64,000 nucleotides of DNA from Saccharothrix tamanrassetensis (GCF_014203665.1 NZ_JACHJN010000004.1:558001-622000), one strand, 5' to 3'. Shown: positions 42,714-53,156, counted from the first letter of the stretch. The notes: generated by a model not told the origin, from the letters alone. Numbers and translations are program-made.

Positions 42714-44342
42714 ATGCATCGCTTTCGCAGACCGGCGCTGGCGGCCCTAGCCGCCATCGCGCTGGCCGCGTCCGTCACCGCCGCGGTCGGCCCGGCCGCC
42801 GCCGCGCCGCTACCGCCCGCGCCCCGCAAGTGCGGCCCGATCGACGTCTCCTTCATCGTCGACGACACCGGCAGCATGGGTGGCGCGATCAACAACCTGA
42901 AGGCCGGCATCAACGCCATCGCCCAGGAGGTCGAGAACCAGGCCGGCACCGACTACCAGCTGAGCCTGGTCAAGTTCAAGGACAACATCACCGTCGTCAA
43001 CAACTTCGCGCCCGCCAACAAGCTCGCCATCTTCGCCGGCGTGAACGCGCTCGCCGCGGGCGGTGGCTCGGGTGAGCCCGAGGCGTCCGACGAAGCCCTC
43101 AACACGGTGGTGAACAACAAGCCCGCGGCGGGCCGGCCGCAGAACGTCGACTTCAACGGCGCGTGGCGGTCGAACGCGACCAAGCTGGCGGTCCTGATCA
43201 CCGACGCCCGGCCGGGCGGGTTCGACGACACCTACGACAACACCGACCTCGCCAACGCCGCCGCGCGGGCGAACGAGGCGGCGGGCCACGGCATCAAGAT
43301 CTCGTCGGTCTACGTGCCCACGTCGACCACGTTCAACAACCCGATCATCCCGATCATGCAGAACTACGCCAACACCACCGGCGGCCTGTTCACCCAGGCG
43401 CAGCCGGACGGCTCGGGCGTGAGCACCGCGATCATCGACTTCCTGCGCGACTGCAAGCGCAGCGACGTGTTCATCCGCGACCAGGTCGTCGACAACGGCG
43501 TCGAGCCGAACGGCAACACCCAGTTCTGGGCGAGCCCGGACATCAAGGTGTGCCCGACCCAGGCGGACTGCGCGCCGGGCTTCCAGCCCGTCGTGGGGGC
43601 GACGAACTGGGTCCACGTGCGGCTGAACAACCCCGGTCCCTACGCCAACGCCAACGGCTACGGCACGTTGAAGGTCTACCGCACCACACCGGGCGGCTCC
43701 ACGAACTGGCACCCGGTGACCCTCGGCGACTGGACGTTCATCGGCCAGGAGACGCTCTCGGTGCCGTCCGGCCCCGGCGCGGTGGCGAAGGTCAAGTGGA
43801 CCCCGGTGCCCGGCCCGGGCCACTTCTGCCTGCTGGCGCGGTGGGTGTCGGCGACCGACCCGATGGGCTACCCCGAGACGGCCAACACGGCGCTCAACAC
43901 CAGGCAGAACAACAACATCGCGTGGCGCAACTTCAACACCTTCCGGGTCAAGCCGCACGGGCCGGTGAAGACGCCTTACGCGGTGGGCAACGCCACCGAG
44001 CGGCCGATCAAGACCGACCTGGTGATCTCCAGCCCGGAACGCCCCCTGGCGGGCAGTGGCCGCGTGATCATCGACCTCGGCCCGCGCCTGTTCGCGCTGT
44101 GGCGCAGCACCGGCGGGCAGGGCGAGGGCGTGAAGCAGGTGGGCGAGACCCAGGTCGAGGTCGCCGACCCGAAGCGCGCCGTGCTCCGCGGCCTGCCCAT
44201 CAACCCCGGTGAGCGGCACGTCGCCGAGCTGACCTTCGTGGGCGGCGCCGAGCCCGGCGAGTTCGTCCAGCACGTGGTGCAGGAGGTGAACGGCGAGGAC
44301 ATCGGCGGCGTCGGCTACCACATCACCGTCGAGAAGGAGTAA
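42714..44342 (+). CDS. Secreted von Willebrand factor A domain protein
   Basis: A 542-aa exported protein: signal peptide with cleavage near AAAAPLPP (about residue 31), then a vWA domain whose metal-binding motif reads VDDTGSMGG and whose middle strand is TKLAVLITDARPGGFDD. The C-terminal 280 residues are beta-rich with paired cysteines (DCKRSD, KVCPTQADCAPG, HFCLLAR) and resemble no domain I can name. vWA domains usually mediate metal-dependent protein contacts at the cell surface. ATG 42714 is chosen for the signal peptide. The 224 bp before it hold no gene. Confidence 0.85.
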   Translation: MHRFRRPALAALAAIALAASVTAAVGPAAAAPLPPAPRKCGPIDVSFIVDDTGSMGGAINNLKAGINAIAQEVENQAGTDYQLSLVKFKDNITVVNNFAPANKLAIFAGVNALAAGGGSGEPEASDEALNTVVNNKPAAGRPQNVDFNGAWRSNATKLAVLITDARPGGFDDTYDNTDLANAAARANEAAGHGIKISSVYVPTSTTFNNPIIPIMQNYANTTGGLFTQAQPDGSGVSTAIIDFLRDCKRSDVFIRDQVVDNGVEPNGNTQFWASPDIKVCPTQADCAPGFQPVVGATNWVHVRLNNPGPYANANGYGTLKVYRTTPGGSTNWHPVTLGDWTFIGQETLSVPSGPGAVAKVKWTPVPGPGHFCLLARWVSATDPMGYPETANTALNTRQNNNIAWRNFNTFRVKPHGPVKTPYAVGNATERPIKTDLVISSPERPLAGSGRVIIDLGPRLFALWRSTGGQGEGVKQVGETQVEVADPKRAVLRGLPINPGERHVAELTFVGGAEPGEFVQHVVQEVNGEDIGGVGYHITVEKE

Positions 44343-44420
44343 CCCGGACGCGCGCCTCGCCGCCAGGACCGCGTAGCCCTTGGCACGCCCCCGACCGCGA
44401 GGCCGCGTCTGCTTGTTCGT

Positions 44421-44465
44421 GGCGCGTTTCCGTCGACCACACTCTTCGATCGACGGAAACGCGCC
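44421..44465. terminator. Terminator after the vWA gene
   Basis: A 16-bp perfect stem (44421-44436 with 44450-44465) with a 13-nt loop, 78 bp after the stop; it also lies just downstream of the minus-strand tRNA gene and may serve both. Confidence 0.75.
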
Positions 44466-44525
44466 GCGAGCCGCCGACTTCCCAGGCGGCCGAGTCGCCC
44501 TCCCGAGGAGGGCCATCGAACACGG

Positions 44526-44598
44526 AGCCGGTGAGGGGACTTGAACCCCTAACCTTTCGCTTACAAGGCGAGTGCTCTGCCAATTGAGCTACACCGGC
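44526..44598 (-). tRNA. tRNA-Thr (anticodon UGU)
   Basis: A 73-nt cloverleaf on the minus strand. The acceptor stem GCCGGTG pairs fully with CACCGGC; the D arm is GCTC...GAGC; the anticodon loop CTTGTAA gives TGT (reads ACA and related Thr codons); the T arm is AGGGG-TTCAAGT-CCCCT. No CCA is encoded. One C-A mismatch closes the anticodon stem. Confidence 0.95.
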
Positions 44599-44812
44599 GC
44601 GGCGGACGGCCGGGAACATCGTAAGCGCCCGCACTGGGTGCTACCTGCGGCGAACGGTCTGCTCACGGTGTGCCGCCGTTGGTCCATCCGGAGGTCGGAA
44701 GCCCGTCCGGGTGGCCCAGGGACAGGGTAAAACCGCTGGCCAGCGGCATCAACAGTACTGAACCCACAGTGATCGACTCACCCAGGCTGGGTACCCCTAC
44801 CAGGGGTGGCGC

Positions 44813-46273
44813 ATGACACAGCGGCGAATGTGGAACCGTCGGGCGTGGCGGATGACCCGACCACGAGGAGGGATGCCCGTGCGGCTGCGGCGCAGGCGGT
44901 ACCGCGACCCCAGGACCACGCCCGGTCTGTGGCAACCGGTGGAGGGACCGTCCCTCCCGGACGACTCGACCGTCCACCTGGTGCTCGACCTCGCGCTCCG
45001 GGTGGGTGAGGTGCAGCTCGCCAGCGGGGCGGGTGCGGCGGACGTCACGGCGACCGTCATGGCCGTCGCGGACGCCTACGGGCTCCCGCGCACCGAGGTG
45101 GACGTGATCTACACCTCGATCACCGTGTCGTGCCACCGGGGCACGGAGGCCGCCCCGATCACGTCGCTGCGCGTGGTCCGCTCGCGCGGCCTGGACTACA
45201 CGCGGCTGGCCGCCGTGGAGGACCTGATCCGCCGGATCACCTCCGACGAGGTCGGGGCCGCCGACGCGTACGCCGAACTCGACCGGATCACCAAGCAGCC
45301 GCACCCGTACCCGCGCTGGGTCGCCACTGCCGCGTGGGCGGGCATGGCGGGCGCGGTGGCGTTCCTGGTCGGCGGCGGACCTCTGTTGGCCCTCACCGCG
45401 GCCTTGGTGACGGCGGTGATCGACCGGGTGGGCCGGGTGCTCAACCGGCGGGCGCTGCCGTTCTTCTTCCAGCAGGTGGTCGGCGGCGCGCTGGCGTCCA
45501 CCGCGGCCCTGGCGATGTACGCGACGGATTTGCTGCCCAGCGTCCGCCCGTCGCTGCTGGTCGCCACCGGCATCGTGGTGCTGCTGTCCGGGCTGTCGCT
45601 GGTCGGCGCGGTGCAGGACGCGATCACCGGCTACAACGTCACCGCCGCCGGCCGCACGATGGAGATCGCGCTGCTCACCGCGGGCCTGATCGCGGGCATC
45701 GCGCTCGTCCTGCGGGCGGGCGTGCAGTTCGGCGTGCGGACGTCCGTCGCGGACCCGTTGCCGCCGCTGATCTCCGACGTGCCGATGCAGTTCGCGGCCG
45801 GCGCGGCGACCTCGGCGTTCTTCGCGCTGGCCGCCTACGCCCCACCCCGGGTCCTGCCGATCGCGGCGGCGGCCGGGGCGGTCGGCACCGCCGGGTACGG
45901 CCTGCTGGCCCTCACCGGCACGAACGCCATCACGTGCGCCGCGGTCGCCGCCACCGCCGTGGGCCTCGGCGGCGCGGTCGTCTCGCGACGCCTGCGCACG
46001 CCGCCGCTGGTGGTCGCGGTGGCCGGGATGGTGCCGCTGCTGCCAGGCTGGACCACCTACCGCGGTCTCTACCAGCTCACCATCGAGGGTGACGCGGCCG
46101 GCCTGTCCACCCTGGTGCTGGCCGCCGGCACGGCGTTGGCACTGGCCAGCGGGGTGGTGCTGGGCGAGTTCCTGGGCCGGCCGGTGCGCACCGGGCTGAG
46201 CAGGCTGGAGCGGAGGCTGGCCGGACCCCGGTTGTCCGGCCCGCTGCGCCCGGCCAGGCGGCGGGTCGAGTAG
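44813..46273 (+). CDS. ThrE-family threonine/serine exporter
   Basis: A 486-aa membrane protein that joins the two ThrE modules in one chain: an N-terminal cytoplasmic part with LRVGEVQLASGAGAADV and DVIYTSITVSCHRG, then about ten membrane segments ending in PLLPGWTTYRGLYQLT. The Corynebacterium prototype exports threonine and serine by the proton gradient. Start ATG 44813; the first 45 residues are very basic and may be partly untranslated if a later GTG is used. Alone between the tRNA and otsA. Confidence 0.9.
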   Translation: MTQRRMWNRRAWRMTRPRGGMPVRLRRRRYRDPRTTPGLWQPVEGPSLPDDSTVHLVLDLALRVGEVQLASGAGAADVTATVMAVADAYGLPRTEVDVIYTSITVSCHRGTEAAPITSLRVVRSRGLDYTRLAAVEDLIRRITSDEVGAADAYAELDRITKQPHPYPRWVATAAWAGMAGAVAFLVGGGPLLALTAALVTAVIDRVGRVLNRRALPFFFQQVVGGALASTAALAMYATDLLPSVRPSLLVATGIVVLLSGLSLVGAVQDAITGYNVTAAGRTMEIALLTAGLIAGIALVLRAGVQFGVRTSVADPLPPLISDVPMQFAAGAATSAFFALAAYAPPRVLPIAAAAGAVGTAGYGLLALTGTNAITCAAVAATAVGLGGAVVSRRLRTPPLVVAVAGMVPLLPGWTTYRGLYQLTIEGDAAGLSTLVLAAGTALALASGVVLGEFLGRPVRTGLSRLERRLAGPRLSGPLRPARRRVE

Positions 46274-46407
46274 TCGGCCGCTCGGGCGTGATGTACGTCC
46301 AACCTGGTTGAACTCGGTGTGACGGGGATGACGGTAGGGCATCCGGGATGAGCGTTCCCGTTAACCTCGGGTACGGGCGAGACGAATCTCCTAGGAGGCG
46401 TTACCCG

Positions 46408-47844
46408 GTGAGCAGCATTGGCGAGAACGGCGCGGACTTCCTGGTCGTGGCGAACCGCCTGCCCGTTGACCTGGAGCGCCTGGAGGACGGCACCCAGCGC
46501 TGGAAGCACAGCCCCGGCGGCCTGGTCAGCGCGCTGGAGCCGTTCCTGCGCTCGCACAGCGGGGCGTGGATCGGCTGGCCCGGCGTGGCCGACGCCGACG
46601 TGGAGGCGTTCGAGGAGGACGGCCTCCAGCTGCACCCGGTGATGCTCAGCTCCGCCGAGGTGCGCGACTACTACGAGGGCTTCTCCAACGGCACCCTGTG
46701 GCCGCTGTACCACGACGTGGTGGCCCCGCCCGCGTTCCACCGCCGTTGGTGGAACGCGTACGTGCGGGTGAACCAGCGGTTCGCGGACGTGACGGCCAAG
46801 GTCGCCGCGCAGGGCGCGACCGTGTGGGTGCAGGACTACCAGCTCCAGCTGGTGCCGGCCATGCTCCGCGAACTGCGGCCGGACCTGCGGATCGGGTTCT
46901 TCCTGCACATCCCGTTCCCGCCGGTGGAGCTGTTCATGCAGCTGCCGTGGCGCACCGAGATCATCCGGGGCCTGCTCGGCGCGGACCTGGTGGGCTTCCA
47001 CCGGCCGGGCGGCGCGCAGAACTTCCTGTGGCTGGCCCGCCGGCTGGTCGGCCTGGAGCCCAGCCGGGGCGCGGTCGGCGTGCGCACCCGGCCCGGTGTG
47101 GTGCAGGTCGGCGACCGGACGGTGCGGGTGGGCGCGTTCCCCATCTCCATCGACTCGGCCGGCCTGGACGCGCTGGCCCGCAACAAGGAGGTCCAGCAGC
47201 ACGCCAAGCAGATCCGCAACGACCTCGGCAACCCGAAGAAGATCCTGCTCGGCGTCGACCGGCTGGACTACACCAAGGGCATCGACGTGCGGCTGCGGGC
47301 GCTGTACGAGCTGATCGCCGACGGCCGGGTGGACCCCGGCGAGGTGACCATGATCCAGCTCGCCACGCCCAGCCGCGAGCGGGTCGACCACTACCAGCAG
47401 ATGCGCGGCGAGATCGAGCAGGCTGTCGGGCGGATCAACGGCGAGTTCTCCACCGTCGGTCACCCGGTCGTGCACTACCTGCACCAGTCGGTGGACCGCC
47501 GCGAGCTCACCGCGTTCATGACCGCCGCCGACGTGATGGTGGTGACGCCGGTCCGGGACGGCATGAACCTGGTCTGCAAGGAGTACGTGGCCTGCCGCTA
47601 CGACCTCGGCGGCGCGCTGGTGCTGTCCGAGTTCGCGGGGGCGGCGGCCGAGCTGACGAGTGCCTTCCTGGTCAACCCGCACGACCTCGACGGCGTGAAG
47701 AACGCGCTGGAGGCCGCCCTCACGCTGGATCCGGCCGAGGGCCGCCGTAGGATGCGCGCGCTGCGCCGCCAAGTCCTCACGCATGACGTCGACCGCTGGG
47801 CTCGTTCGTTCCTTGACGCCTTGGGTACGCAGACTGCGGTCTGA
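46408..47844 (+). CDS. otsA: Trehalose-6-phosphate synthase
   Basis: A 478-aa GT20 glycosyltransferase that joins UDP- or GDP-glucose to glucose-6-phosphate. Landmarks: [10 protein letters not shown], the N-loop [54 protein letters not shown] and [18 protein letters not shown] 46408 is chosen because AGGAGG lies 9 bp before it; an ATG at 46348 is in frame without a site. The phosphatase gene follows 67 bp downstream. Confidence 0.95.
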   Translation: MSSIGENGADFLVVANRLPVDLERLEDGTQRWKHSPGGLVSALEPFLRSHSGAWIGWPGVADADVEAFEEDGLQLHPVMLSSAEVRDYYEGFSNGTLWPLYHDVVAPPAFHRRWWNAYVRVNQRFADVTAKVAAQGATVWVQDYQLQLVPAMLRELRPDLRIGFFLHIPFPPVELFMQLPWRTEIIRGLLGADLVGFHRPGGAQNFLWLARRLVGLEPSRGAVGVRTRPGVVQVGDRTVRVGAFPISIDSAGLDALARNKEVQQHAKQIRNDLGNPKKILLGVDRLDYTKGIDVRLRALYELIADGRVDPGEVTMIQLATPSRERVDHYQQMRGEIEQAVGRINGEFSTVGHPVVHYLHQSVDRRELTAFMTAADVMVVTPVRDGMNLVCKEYVACRYDLGGALVLSEFAGAAAELTSAFLVNPHDLDGVKNALEAALTLDPAEGRRRMRALRRQVLTHDVDRWARSFLDALGTQTAV

Positions 47845-47911
47845 CCGAAACTTTCGGAATCGGTTCAGACCAAGCACCCCGACCTGTCCCACCGAGTCTT
47901 GAGGAGGGGCG

Positions 47912-50440
47912 TTGACCGCCGAGGCCCTCCCCGCCGAACTTCGTCGTGCGATCGTGCAACTGGCGCGCACCCCGCGCCTGCTGGTCGCCTGCGACTACGA
48001 CGGGACACTGGCTCCGATCGTGGCCAACCCTGAGGACGCCCGCCCGCTGCCCGAGTCGGTGGGCGCGCTGCGCTCGCTGGCCGGGTTGCACGAGACCACG
48101 ACGGCGGTGATCTCCGGTCGCGCGCTGCGGGACCTGGCGACGCTGTCCCGGCTGCCGTCCGAAGTACACCTGGTCGGCTCGCACGGATCGGAGTTCGACG
48201 TCGGCTTCGTGCACGCGCTCGACGCCGACGCGCGCGCCCTGCACCGCCGGCTGGAAGCCGAGCTGGAAGGAATCGTCCAAGGCCAAGAGGGCATCAGCCT
48301 GGAGTCCAAGCCCGCGAGCATCGCGGTGCACGTGCGGCGCGCCGAACCCACCGTGGGGGAGCGGGTTCTGGACGCCGTGCGCAGCGGTCCGTGCACCTGG
48401 GACGGCGTGCAGGTCACCGAGGGCAAGGCCGTGGTCGAGCTGGCCGTGGTGCAGACCGACAAGGGCCACGCCCTGGACGTCCTGCGGCACCGGGTGTCCG
48501 CCACGGCCGCGATCTTCGTCGGCGACGACGTCACCGACGAGAAGGCATTCGCCCGGCTCACCGGCCCGGACGTGGGCATCAAGGTCGGCGACGGCGAGTC
48601 GCTGGCCGGCTACCACATCGAGGACACGGTCGACGTGGCCACCGTGCTGGCGTTCCTGCTGGAGGAGCGCCGGGCGTGGCTGCACGGCGACCAGGCGGTG
48701 CCGATCGAGCGGCTCACCATGCTGGCCAACGAGAGGTCCGTGGCGCTGCTCACCCCGGACGCCCGGCTGAACTGGCTGTGCCACCCGGAGCCGGACTCGG
48801 CGGCGGTGTTCGCCGACCTGCTCGGCGGCCCGGCGGCCGGCCACTTCTCGATCAAGCCGGAGCACGGCTCGCTGCCGCTGGGCCAGCGGTACGTGCCGGG
48901 CACCATGATCGTGGAGACCCGCTGGTCCCGGCTGCTGGTGACCGACTACCTGGACCACGACCTGGCCTCGCACCGCACCGACCTGGTGCGGCGCATCTCG
49001 GGCTCGACCAACGCGGTGATCACGTTCGCGCCGCGCCCCGAGTTCGGCCAGGTGCCGGTGCGGCTGCTGCGCGAGCGGGACGGCCTGCGGGTCGTCGGCA
49101 CCTCGGACCCGATGGTGCTGCGGTCGCCGGGCGTGGCCTGGGAGATCACCTCCGACGGGGTCCAGGAGACCGCGACGGCCGTGGTGCGGCCCCGGGAGGG
49201 CGCGCCGATCCTGCTGGAGCTGCGGTGCGGCACGGACGACCTGTCCGAGGCCACCCTGGGCGAGCCGGAGCGGCGGGCCCGCGCGGGCTCGTTCTGGTCG
49301 GACTGGGCGGCGACGCTGAAGCTGCCGCCGGTCGAGACCGAACTGGTGCAGCGCTCGGCGCTGACGCTCAAGGGCCTCGTGCACCACGACACCGGCTCGA
49401 TCATGGCGGCGGCGACCACGTCGCTGCCCGAGGAGCTCGGCGGCATCCGCAACTGGGACTACCGGTACTGCTGGCTGCGCGACGCGGCGCTGACCGCGCA
49501 GGCGCTGGTGTCGGTGGGCTCGCTGGGCGAGGCCGAGGCGTTCCTGGGCTGGGTGCACGGCGTGCTGGGGACGCTGCCCGGCCCGGAGCGCCTGCACCCG
49601 CTGTACACGTTGCACGGCACCATGCTGGGCGCCGAGGCGGTCATCGACACCCTGCCGGGGTACGCGGGCTCACGGCCCGTGCGGGTCGGCAACCTGGCCA
49701 ACCAGCAGGTTCAGCTGGACGTGTTCGGCCCGGTGGTGGACCTGGTGGTGCAGCTGGCCGCGGCACGCGGCTCGCTGACCGACCAGGACTGGCTGATGGT
49801 GCAGGCGATGGCCGAGGCGGTCGCCCGCCGCTGGCACGAGCCCGACCACGGCATCTGGGAGGAACGCCACGCCCCGCGCCACCACGTGTACTCGAAGGTC
49901 ATGTGCTGGGTGACGCTGGACCGCGCGGTGTCGCTGGCCGAGACCTACCGGCGCGAGGTCGACCCGTCCTGGCCCGTGCTGCGGGACACCATCGCGAACG
50001 ACGTGCTCAAGCACGGGTGGAGCGACGAAGCGCAGTCGTTCACCACGGCGTACGACGGTGACGACCTGGACGCGGCTTCCCTGCACGTCGGGCTGTCCGG
50101 CCTGATCGACCCGGCCGACGACCGGTTCCAGGCCACCGTGACCGCGATCGAGGCCGAGCTGCGCTCGGGTTCGACCGTGTACCGGTACCGGCGCGACGAC
50201 GGGCTGCCCGGTGACGAGGGCGGCTTCCACCTGTGCGCGGCGTGGATGATCGAGGCGTACCTGCTCACCGGGCGGCGGACGGAGGCGGAGGAGCTGTTCG
50301 CGCAGATGGTCGACGCCGCCGGCCCGACCGGCCTGCTGCCGGAGGAGTACGACCCGATCGCGGAACGCTCGCTGGGCAACCACCCGCAGGCCTACAGCCA
50401 CCTCGGCCTGATCCGCTGCGCGCAGCTGTTGGCGAAGTAG
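47912..50440 (+). CDS. Trehalose-6-phosphate phosphatase fused to a GH15 trehalase-like domain
   Basis: An 842-aa two-enzyme protein. Residues about 1-250 are an OtsB-type HAD phosphatase: ACDYDGTLAPI with Asp28/Asp30, VISGR, and VGDDVTDEKAF. From about 265 on it is a GH15 protein with an N-terminal beta-sandwich and an alpha/alpha barrel: RNWDYRYCWLRDAALTA (513-529), DVFGPVVDL and the catalytic-acid loop LPEEYDP with Glu811/Glu812. GH15 enzymes of this type in mycobacteria are trehalases. The protein could make trehalose from its phosphate and also hydrolyse it, or the GH15 part may act on another glucoside. TTG 47912 follows GAGGAGGGG. Confidence 0.92.
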   Translation: MTAEALPAELRRAIVQLARTPRLLVACDYDGTLAPIVANPEDARPLPESVGALRSLAGLHETTTAVISGRALRDLATLSRLPSEVHLVGSHGSEFDVGFVHALDADARALHRRLEAELEGIVQGQEGISLESKPASIAVHVRRAEPTVGERVLDAVRSGPCTWDGVQVTEGKAVVELAVVQTDKGHALDVLRHRVSATAAIFVGDDVTDEKAFARLTGPDVGIKVGDGESLAGYHIEDTVDVATVLAFLLEERRAWLHGDQAVPIERLTMLANERSVALLTPDARLNWLCHPEPDSAAVFADLLGGPAAGHFSIKPEHGSLPLGQRYVPGTMIVETRWSRLLVTDYLDHDLASHRTDLVRRISGSTNAVITFAPRPEFGQVPVRLLRERDGLRVVGTSDPMVLRSPGVAWEITSDGVQETATAVVRPREGAPILLELRCGTDDLSEATLGEPERRARAGSFWSDWAATLKLPPVETELVQRSALTLKGLVHHDTGSIMAAATTSLPEELGGIRNWDYRYCWLRDAALTAQALVSVGSLGEAEAFLGWVHGVLGTLPGPERLHPLYTLHGTMLGAEAVIDTLPGYAGSRPVRVGNLANQQVQLDVFGPVVDLVVQLAAARGSLTDQDWLMVQAMAEAVARRWHEPDHGIWEERHAPRHHVYSKVMCWVTLDRAVSLAETYRREVDPSWPVLRDTIANDVLKHGWSDEAQSFTTAYDGDDLDAASLHVGLSGLIDPADDRFQATVTAIEAELRSGSTVYRYRRDDGLPGDEGGFHLCAAWMIEAYLLTGRRTEAEELFAQMVDAAGPTGLLPEEYDPIAERSLGNHPQAYSHLGLIRCAQLLAK

Positions 50441-50462
50441 CCGGAGGTTCGACGGCCGTACC

Positions 50463-50500
50463 CGGGGCCTTGACGCGGCACGTGTCGCGTCAAGGCCCCG
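50463..50500. terminator. Bidirectional terminator between otsB-GH15 and radA
   Basis: A 15-bp perfect stem (50463-50477 with 50486-50500) with an 8-nt loop between two convergent genes. Confidence 0.8.
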
Positions 50501-50593
50501 CCGTTCTCCACACCCATCCACAGGGTTGTCCACAGCGGTGGACAACTCGAACACCTGTTCGCATCGGTGGCTCGCGGGCCGGCTCGGGCCGGC

Positions 50594-51964
50594 TCACTTC
50601 TTCAGCTTGAGCAGCTGCAACGCTTCCATCAGGTCGTGCGCCACCAACGCCCGCGTCTCCGGCGGCAACGGCCCGGCGTCCGGCGGCACCAGGGCCTTCG
50701 TGTAGCCCAGCCGCGCCGCCTCGGTGAGCCGCCGCCCCACCCCGTTCACCCGCCGCAGCTCCCCCGACAGCCCGACCTCGCCGACCACCACCAGGTCGTG
50801 CGGCAGCGGCTGGTCGGTGGCCGCCGAAGCGACCGCCAACGCCACCGCCAGGTCCACCGCGGGCTCCACCAGCCGCATCCCGCCGACCGTGGCCGTGAAC
50901 ACGTCCTTGTTGTGCAGCGACATCCGGCCGCGCTTCTCCAGCACCGCCAGCGCCATCGCGACCCGCGCCGAGTCCAGCCCGCTGACCGCCCGCCGCGGCG
51001 AGGGCAGGTTGGTCGCCGTCACCAGCGCCTGCACCTCCCCCAGCATCGGCCGCTTGCCCTCCACGACCACGGTCACCGCCGTGCCGGTCACGTCCTGCTC
51101 CCGCCGGTTCAGGAACAACCCGGACGGGTCCGGCACGCCCACGATCCCGTCGTCGCGCAGCTCGAAGCAGCCCACCTCGTCCGCCGGCCCGTACCGGTTC
51201 TTGATGCCCCGCACCAGCCGCAGGCTGGAGTGCCGGTCGCCCTCGAACTGCAGCACCACGTCCACCAGGTGCTCCAACACCCGCGGACCGGCCACCGAGC
51301 CGTCCTTGGTGACGTGCCCCACCAGCACGATCGGCAGCCCGCGCTCCTTCGCCAGCGCCACCAGGCTCGCGGTCACCGCGCGGACCTGCGTCACACCGCC
51401 GGGCGTCCCGTCGACCGCGGGCGAGGACATGGTCTGCACCGAGTCGACGATCAGCACCCCGGGCCGGACCGCCTCCACCTGCCCCAGCACCGCCGCCAGG
51501 TCGCTCTCCGCGGCGAGGTACATCTGCCCGTGGATGTTCCCGGTCCGCTCGGCCCGCAGGCGCACCTGCCCGGCCGACTCCTCGCCCGTGATGTACAGCG
51601 AGGGCACCCCGCCCTTCACCGCCCACTGGTAGGCGACTTCGAGCAGCAGCGTGGACTTGCCCACCCCCGGCTCACCGGCGAGCAGCACGACCGCACCGGG
51701 CACCAGCCCGCCGCCCAGCACCCGGTCCAGCTCGGCCACCCCGGTCCGCCGCGCCCGCGCCGACTCGACGTCCACCTCGCCGATCGGCCGCGCCGGCGAG
51801 CTGGGCGCACCCGCCACCACCCGCGCCGCCGGCCGGCTGACCCCGCGCTCCTCGACGGTCCCCCAGGCCTGGCACTCGGGACAACGGCCCACCCACTTGG
51901 CGACCTCGTGCCCGCACTCGGCGCACCGGTAGGTCGTCACCTTCGCCACCCGCCCGTTCTTCAC
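50594..51964 (-). CDS. radA: DNA repair protein RadA
   Basis: A 456-aa RecA-like ATPase involved in branch migration and recombinational repair. N-terminal zinc finger C14-x2-C17 and C28-x2-C31 ([18 protein letters not shown]), Walker [10 protein letters not shown] (97-105), the RadA-specific [16 protein letters not shown] (KNRFG motif variant) and a Lon-like C-terminal domain ([14 protein letters not shown]). GTG 51964 gives a normal length. Confidence 0.95.
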   Translation of the reverse strand: MKNGRVAKVTTYRCAECGHEVAKWVGRCPECQAWGTVEERGVSRPAARVVAGAPSSPARPIGEVDVESARARRTGVAELDRVLGGGLVPGAVVLLAGEPGVGKSTLLLEVAYQWAVKGGVPSLYITGEESAGQVRLRAERTGNIHGQMYLAAESDLAAVLGQVEAVRPGVLIVDSVQTMSSPAVDGTPGGVTQVRAVTASLVALAKERGLPIVLVGHVTKDGSVAGPRVLEHLVDVVLQFEGDRHSSLRLVRGIKNRYGPADEVGCFELRDDGIVGVPDPSGLFLNRREQDVTGTAVTVVVEGKRPMLGEVQALVTATNLPSPRRAVSGLDSARVAMALAVLEKRGRMSLHNKDVFTATVGGMRLVEPAVDLAVALAVASAATDQPLPHDLVVVGEVGLSGELRRVNGVGRRLTEAARLGYTKALVPPDAGPLPPETRALVAHDLMEALQLLKLKK

Positions 51965-52017
51965 CACGGCACGCAGGCTAACGACCACCCCCGACAGCCG
52001 TGCCGACCGCACGACGC

Positions 52018-52055
52018 GGAACCCGCCCGCTCGCACGGGGCGAGGGGCGGGTTCC
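52018..52055. terminator. Terminator after lpqE
   Basis: A stem of about 15 bp with one bulged G (52018-52033 with 52041-52055), 30 bp past the lpqE stop on the minus strand and upstream of radA. Confidence 0.65.
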
Positions 52056-52084
52056 GATGGGTCTTGCGGTGTCCCAGGACGGGG

Positions 52085-52900
52085 TCAGTGCTCGCCGGGC
52101 GCGTCCTTGCGCGGCTCCGGCGAGGCGCCGATCGGCAGTTCCAGCGTCAACGGCCCGGCCTTCTCGAACAGGAACGTCACCTTGACCGCCTGGCCGGGGC
52201 GCAGCTCGCCCTTCAGCCCCTTCAGCACGATCCTGACCTTGCCCGGCTCCGCCGAGGTGTCCGCCGAGGACGACGGCTTGCTCCCGGACGTGGTCGGGAA
52301 CACCGAGCTCACCCCGCCCTGGCCCACCGTGGGGGCGGTCGTGGTGGTCGGCGAGGTGGGCGAGGTCGGCGTGGTCGTGGTGGTCACCGAGGCGCCGGAG
52401 GAGGCGGAGGAGGCGGAGGAGGCCGAAGAAGCGGAAGTCGCCGACGAGGCGGAAGTGCCCGACGACGCCGAAGCGGACGACGTGGACTTCGGGGAGGTGG
52501 TGGACGAGTGGCTGCCCGCGTCGTCCTGGTCCGCCCCGGAGGCGACGGCGGTGCCCGGCTCCAGCACCGCGTCACCGGAGATGTCGGCCGCGCCGGTCAG
52601 CTCGCTGGACACGGAGAGCAGCTTGTCCGGCTCCGCGCCGTTGTTCGCGATCACCGCGATCACGGGGGCGTCGTCACCCTCCGAGTAGTGCCCGTGGTCG
52701 ACCGGGAACTGGAACTGCGCGTCGCGCACGGCGATGACGCCCGCGTTGCCGCTCGCCCCGTTGACCGCGGCCACCTGGGTGTCGGTCTGGGTGACCTGCC
52801 CTGCGCTACAGCCTGCGACGGCCAGCGCGACGCCCGCTGCCACTGCGGCCACGACGGCCAGGCGGCGAGGCGCTGGGAACTTCTGCTCTGCGCGACCCAC
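52085..52900 (-). CDS. lpqE: LpqE-like lipoprotein
   Basis: A 271-aa lipoprotein. GTG 52900 opens a signal peptide ending in AVAGC. The folded parts (DAQFQFPVDHGHYSEGDDAP and, at the C-terminus, VRIVLKGLKGELRPGQAVKV) resemble a PCu(A)C/DUF461-type beta-sandwich, split by a long linker of Ser/Ala/Thr triplets (SASSATSASSASS-like, about residues 140-215). Position next to radA and divergent from carD matches lpqE of mycobacteria. The linker comes from short GAGGCGGAG-like DNA repeats and may vary in length. Confidence 0.85.
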   Translation of the reverse strand: MGRAEQKFPAPRRLAVVAAVAAGVALAVAGCSAGQVTQTDTQVAAVNGASGNAGVIAVRDAQFQFPVDHGHYSEGDDAPVIAVIANNGAEPDKLLSVSSELTGAADISGDAVLEPGTAVASGADQDDAGSHSSTTSPKSTSSASASSGTSASSATSASSASSASSASSGASVTTTTTPTSPTSPTTTTAPTVGQGGVSSVFPTTSGSKPSSSADTSAEPGKVRIVLKGLKGELRPGQAVKVTFLFEKAGPLTLELPIGASPEPRKDAPGEH

Positions 52901-53156
52901 GGCTGCTCGGATCCTTCCGGTCTGCTGGCTGGGCGGGCCGTACCGGCGACGAGAGCCGGTCGACCACCGGTACAGGAGCCTAACCGGGTCCTGGAACCGC
53001 GACCTCATGTGGTGCCCCACAGCTGGTCGTGACGTCCACAGTGGAGTGCGATCCACCTGCGCCGTTGCACGCCACCCGCCGTTTTGTCAACCCCCCACGC
53101 GGTCCTGACCTGCGCGAACTGATCTCCGGACGCCGAAGAGGGGATTGCTCGGCGTG

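Noticed and set aside
44526-44598. tRNA-Thr as attachment site of an integrated element
   Set aside because: No integrase, no direct repeat of the tRNA 3' end was seen, and flanking genes look like ordinary chromosome.
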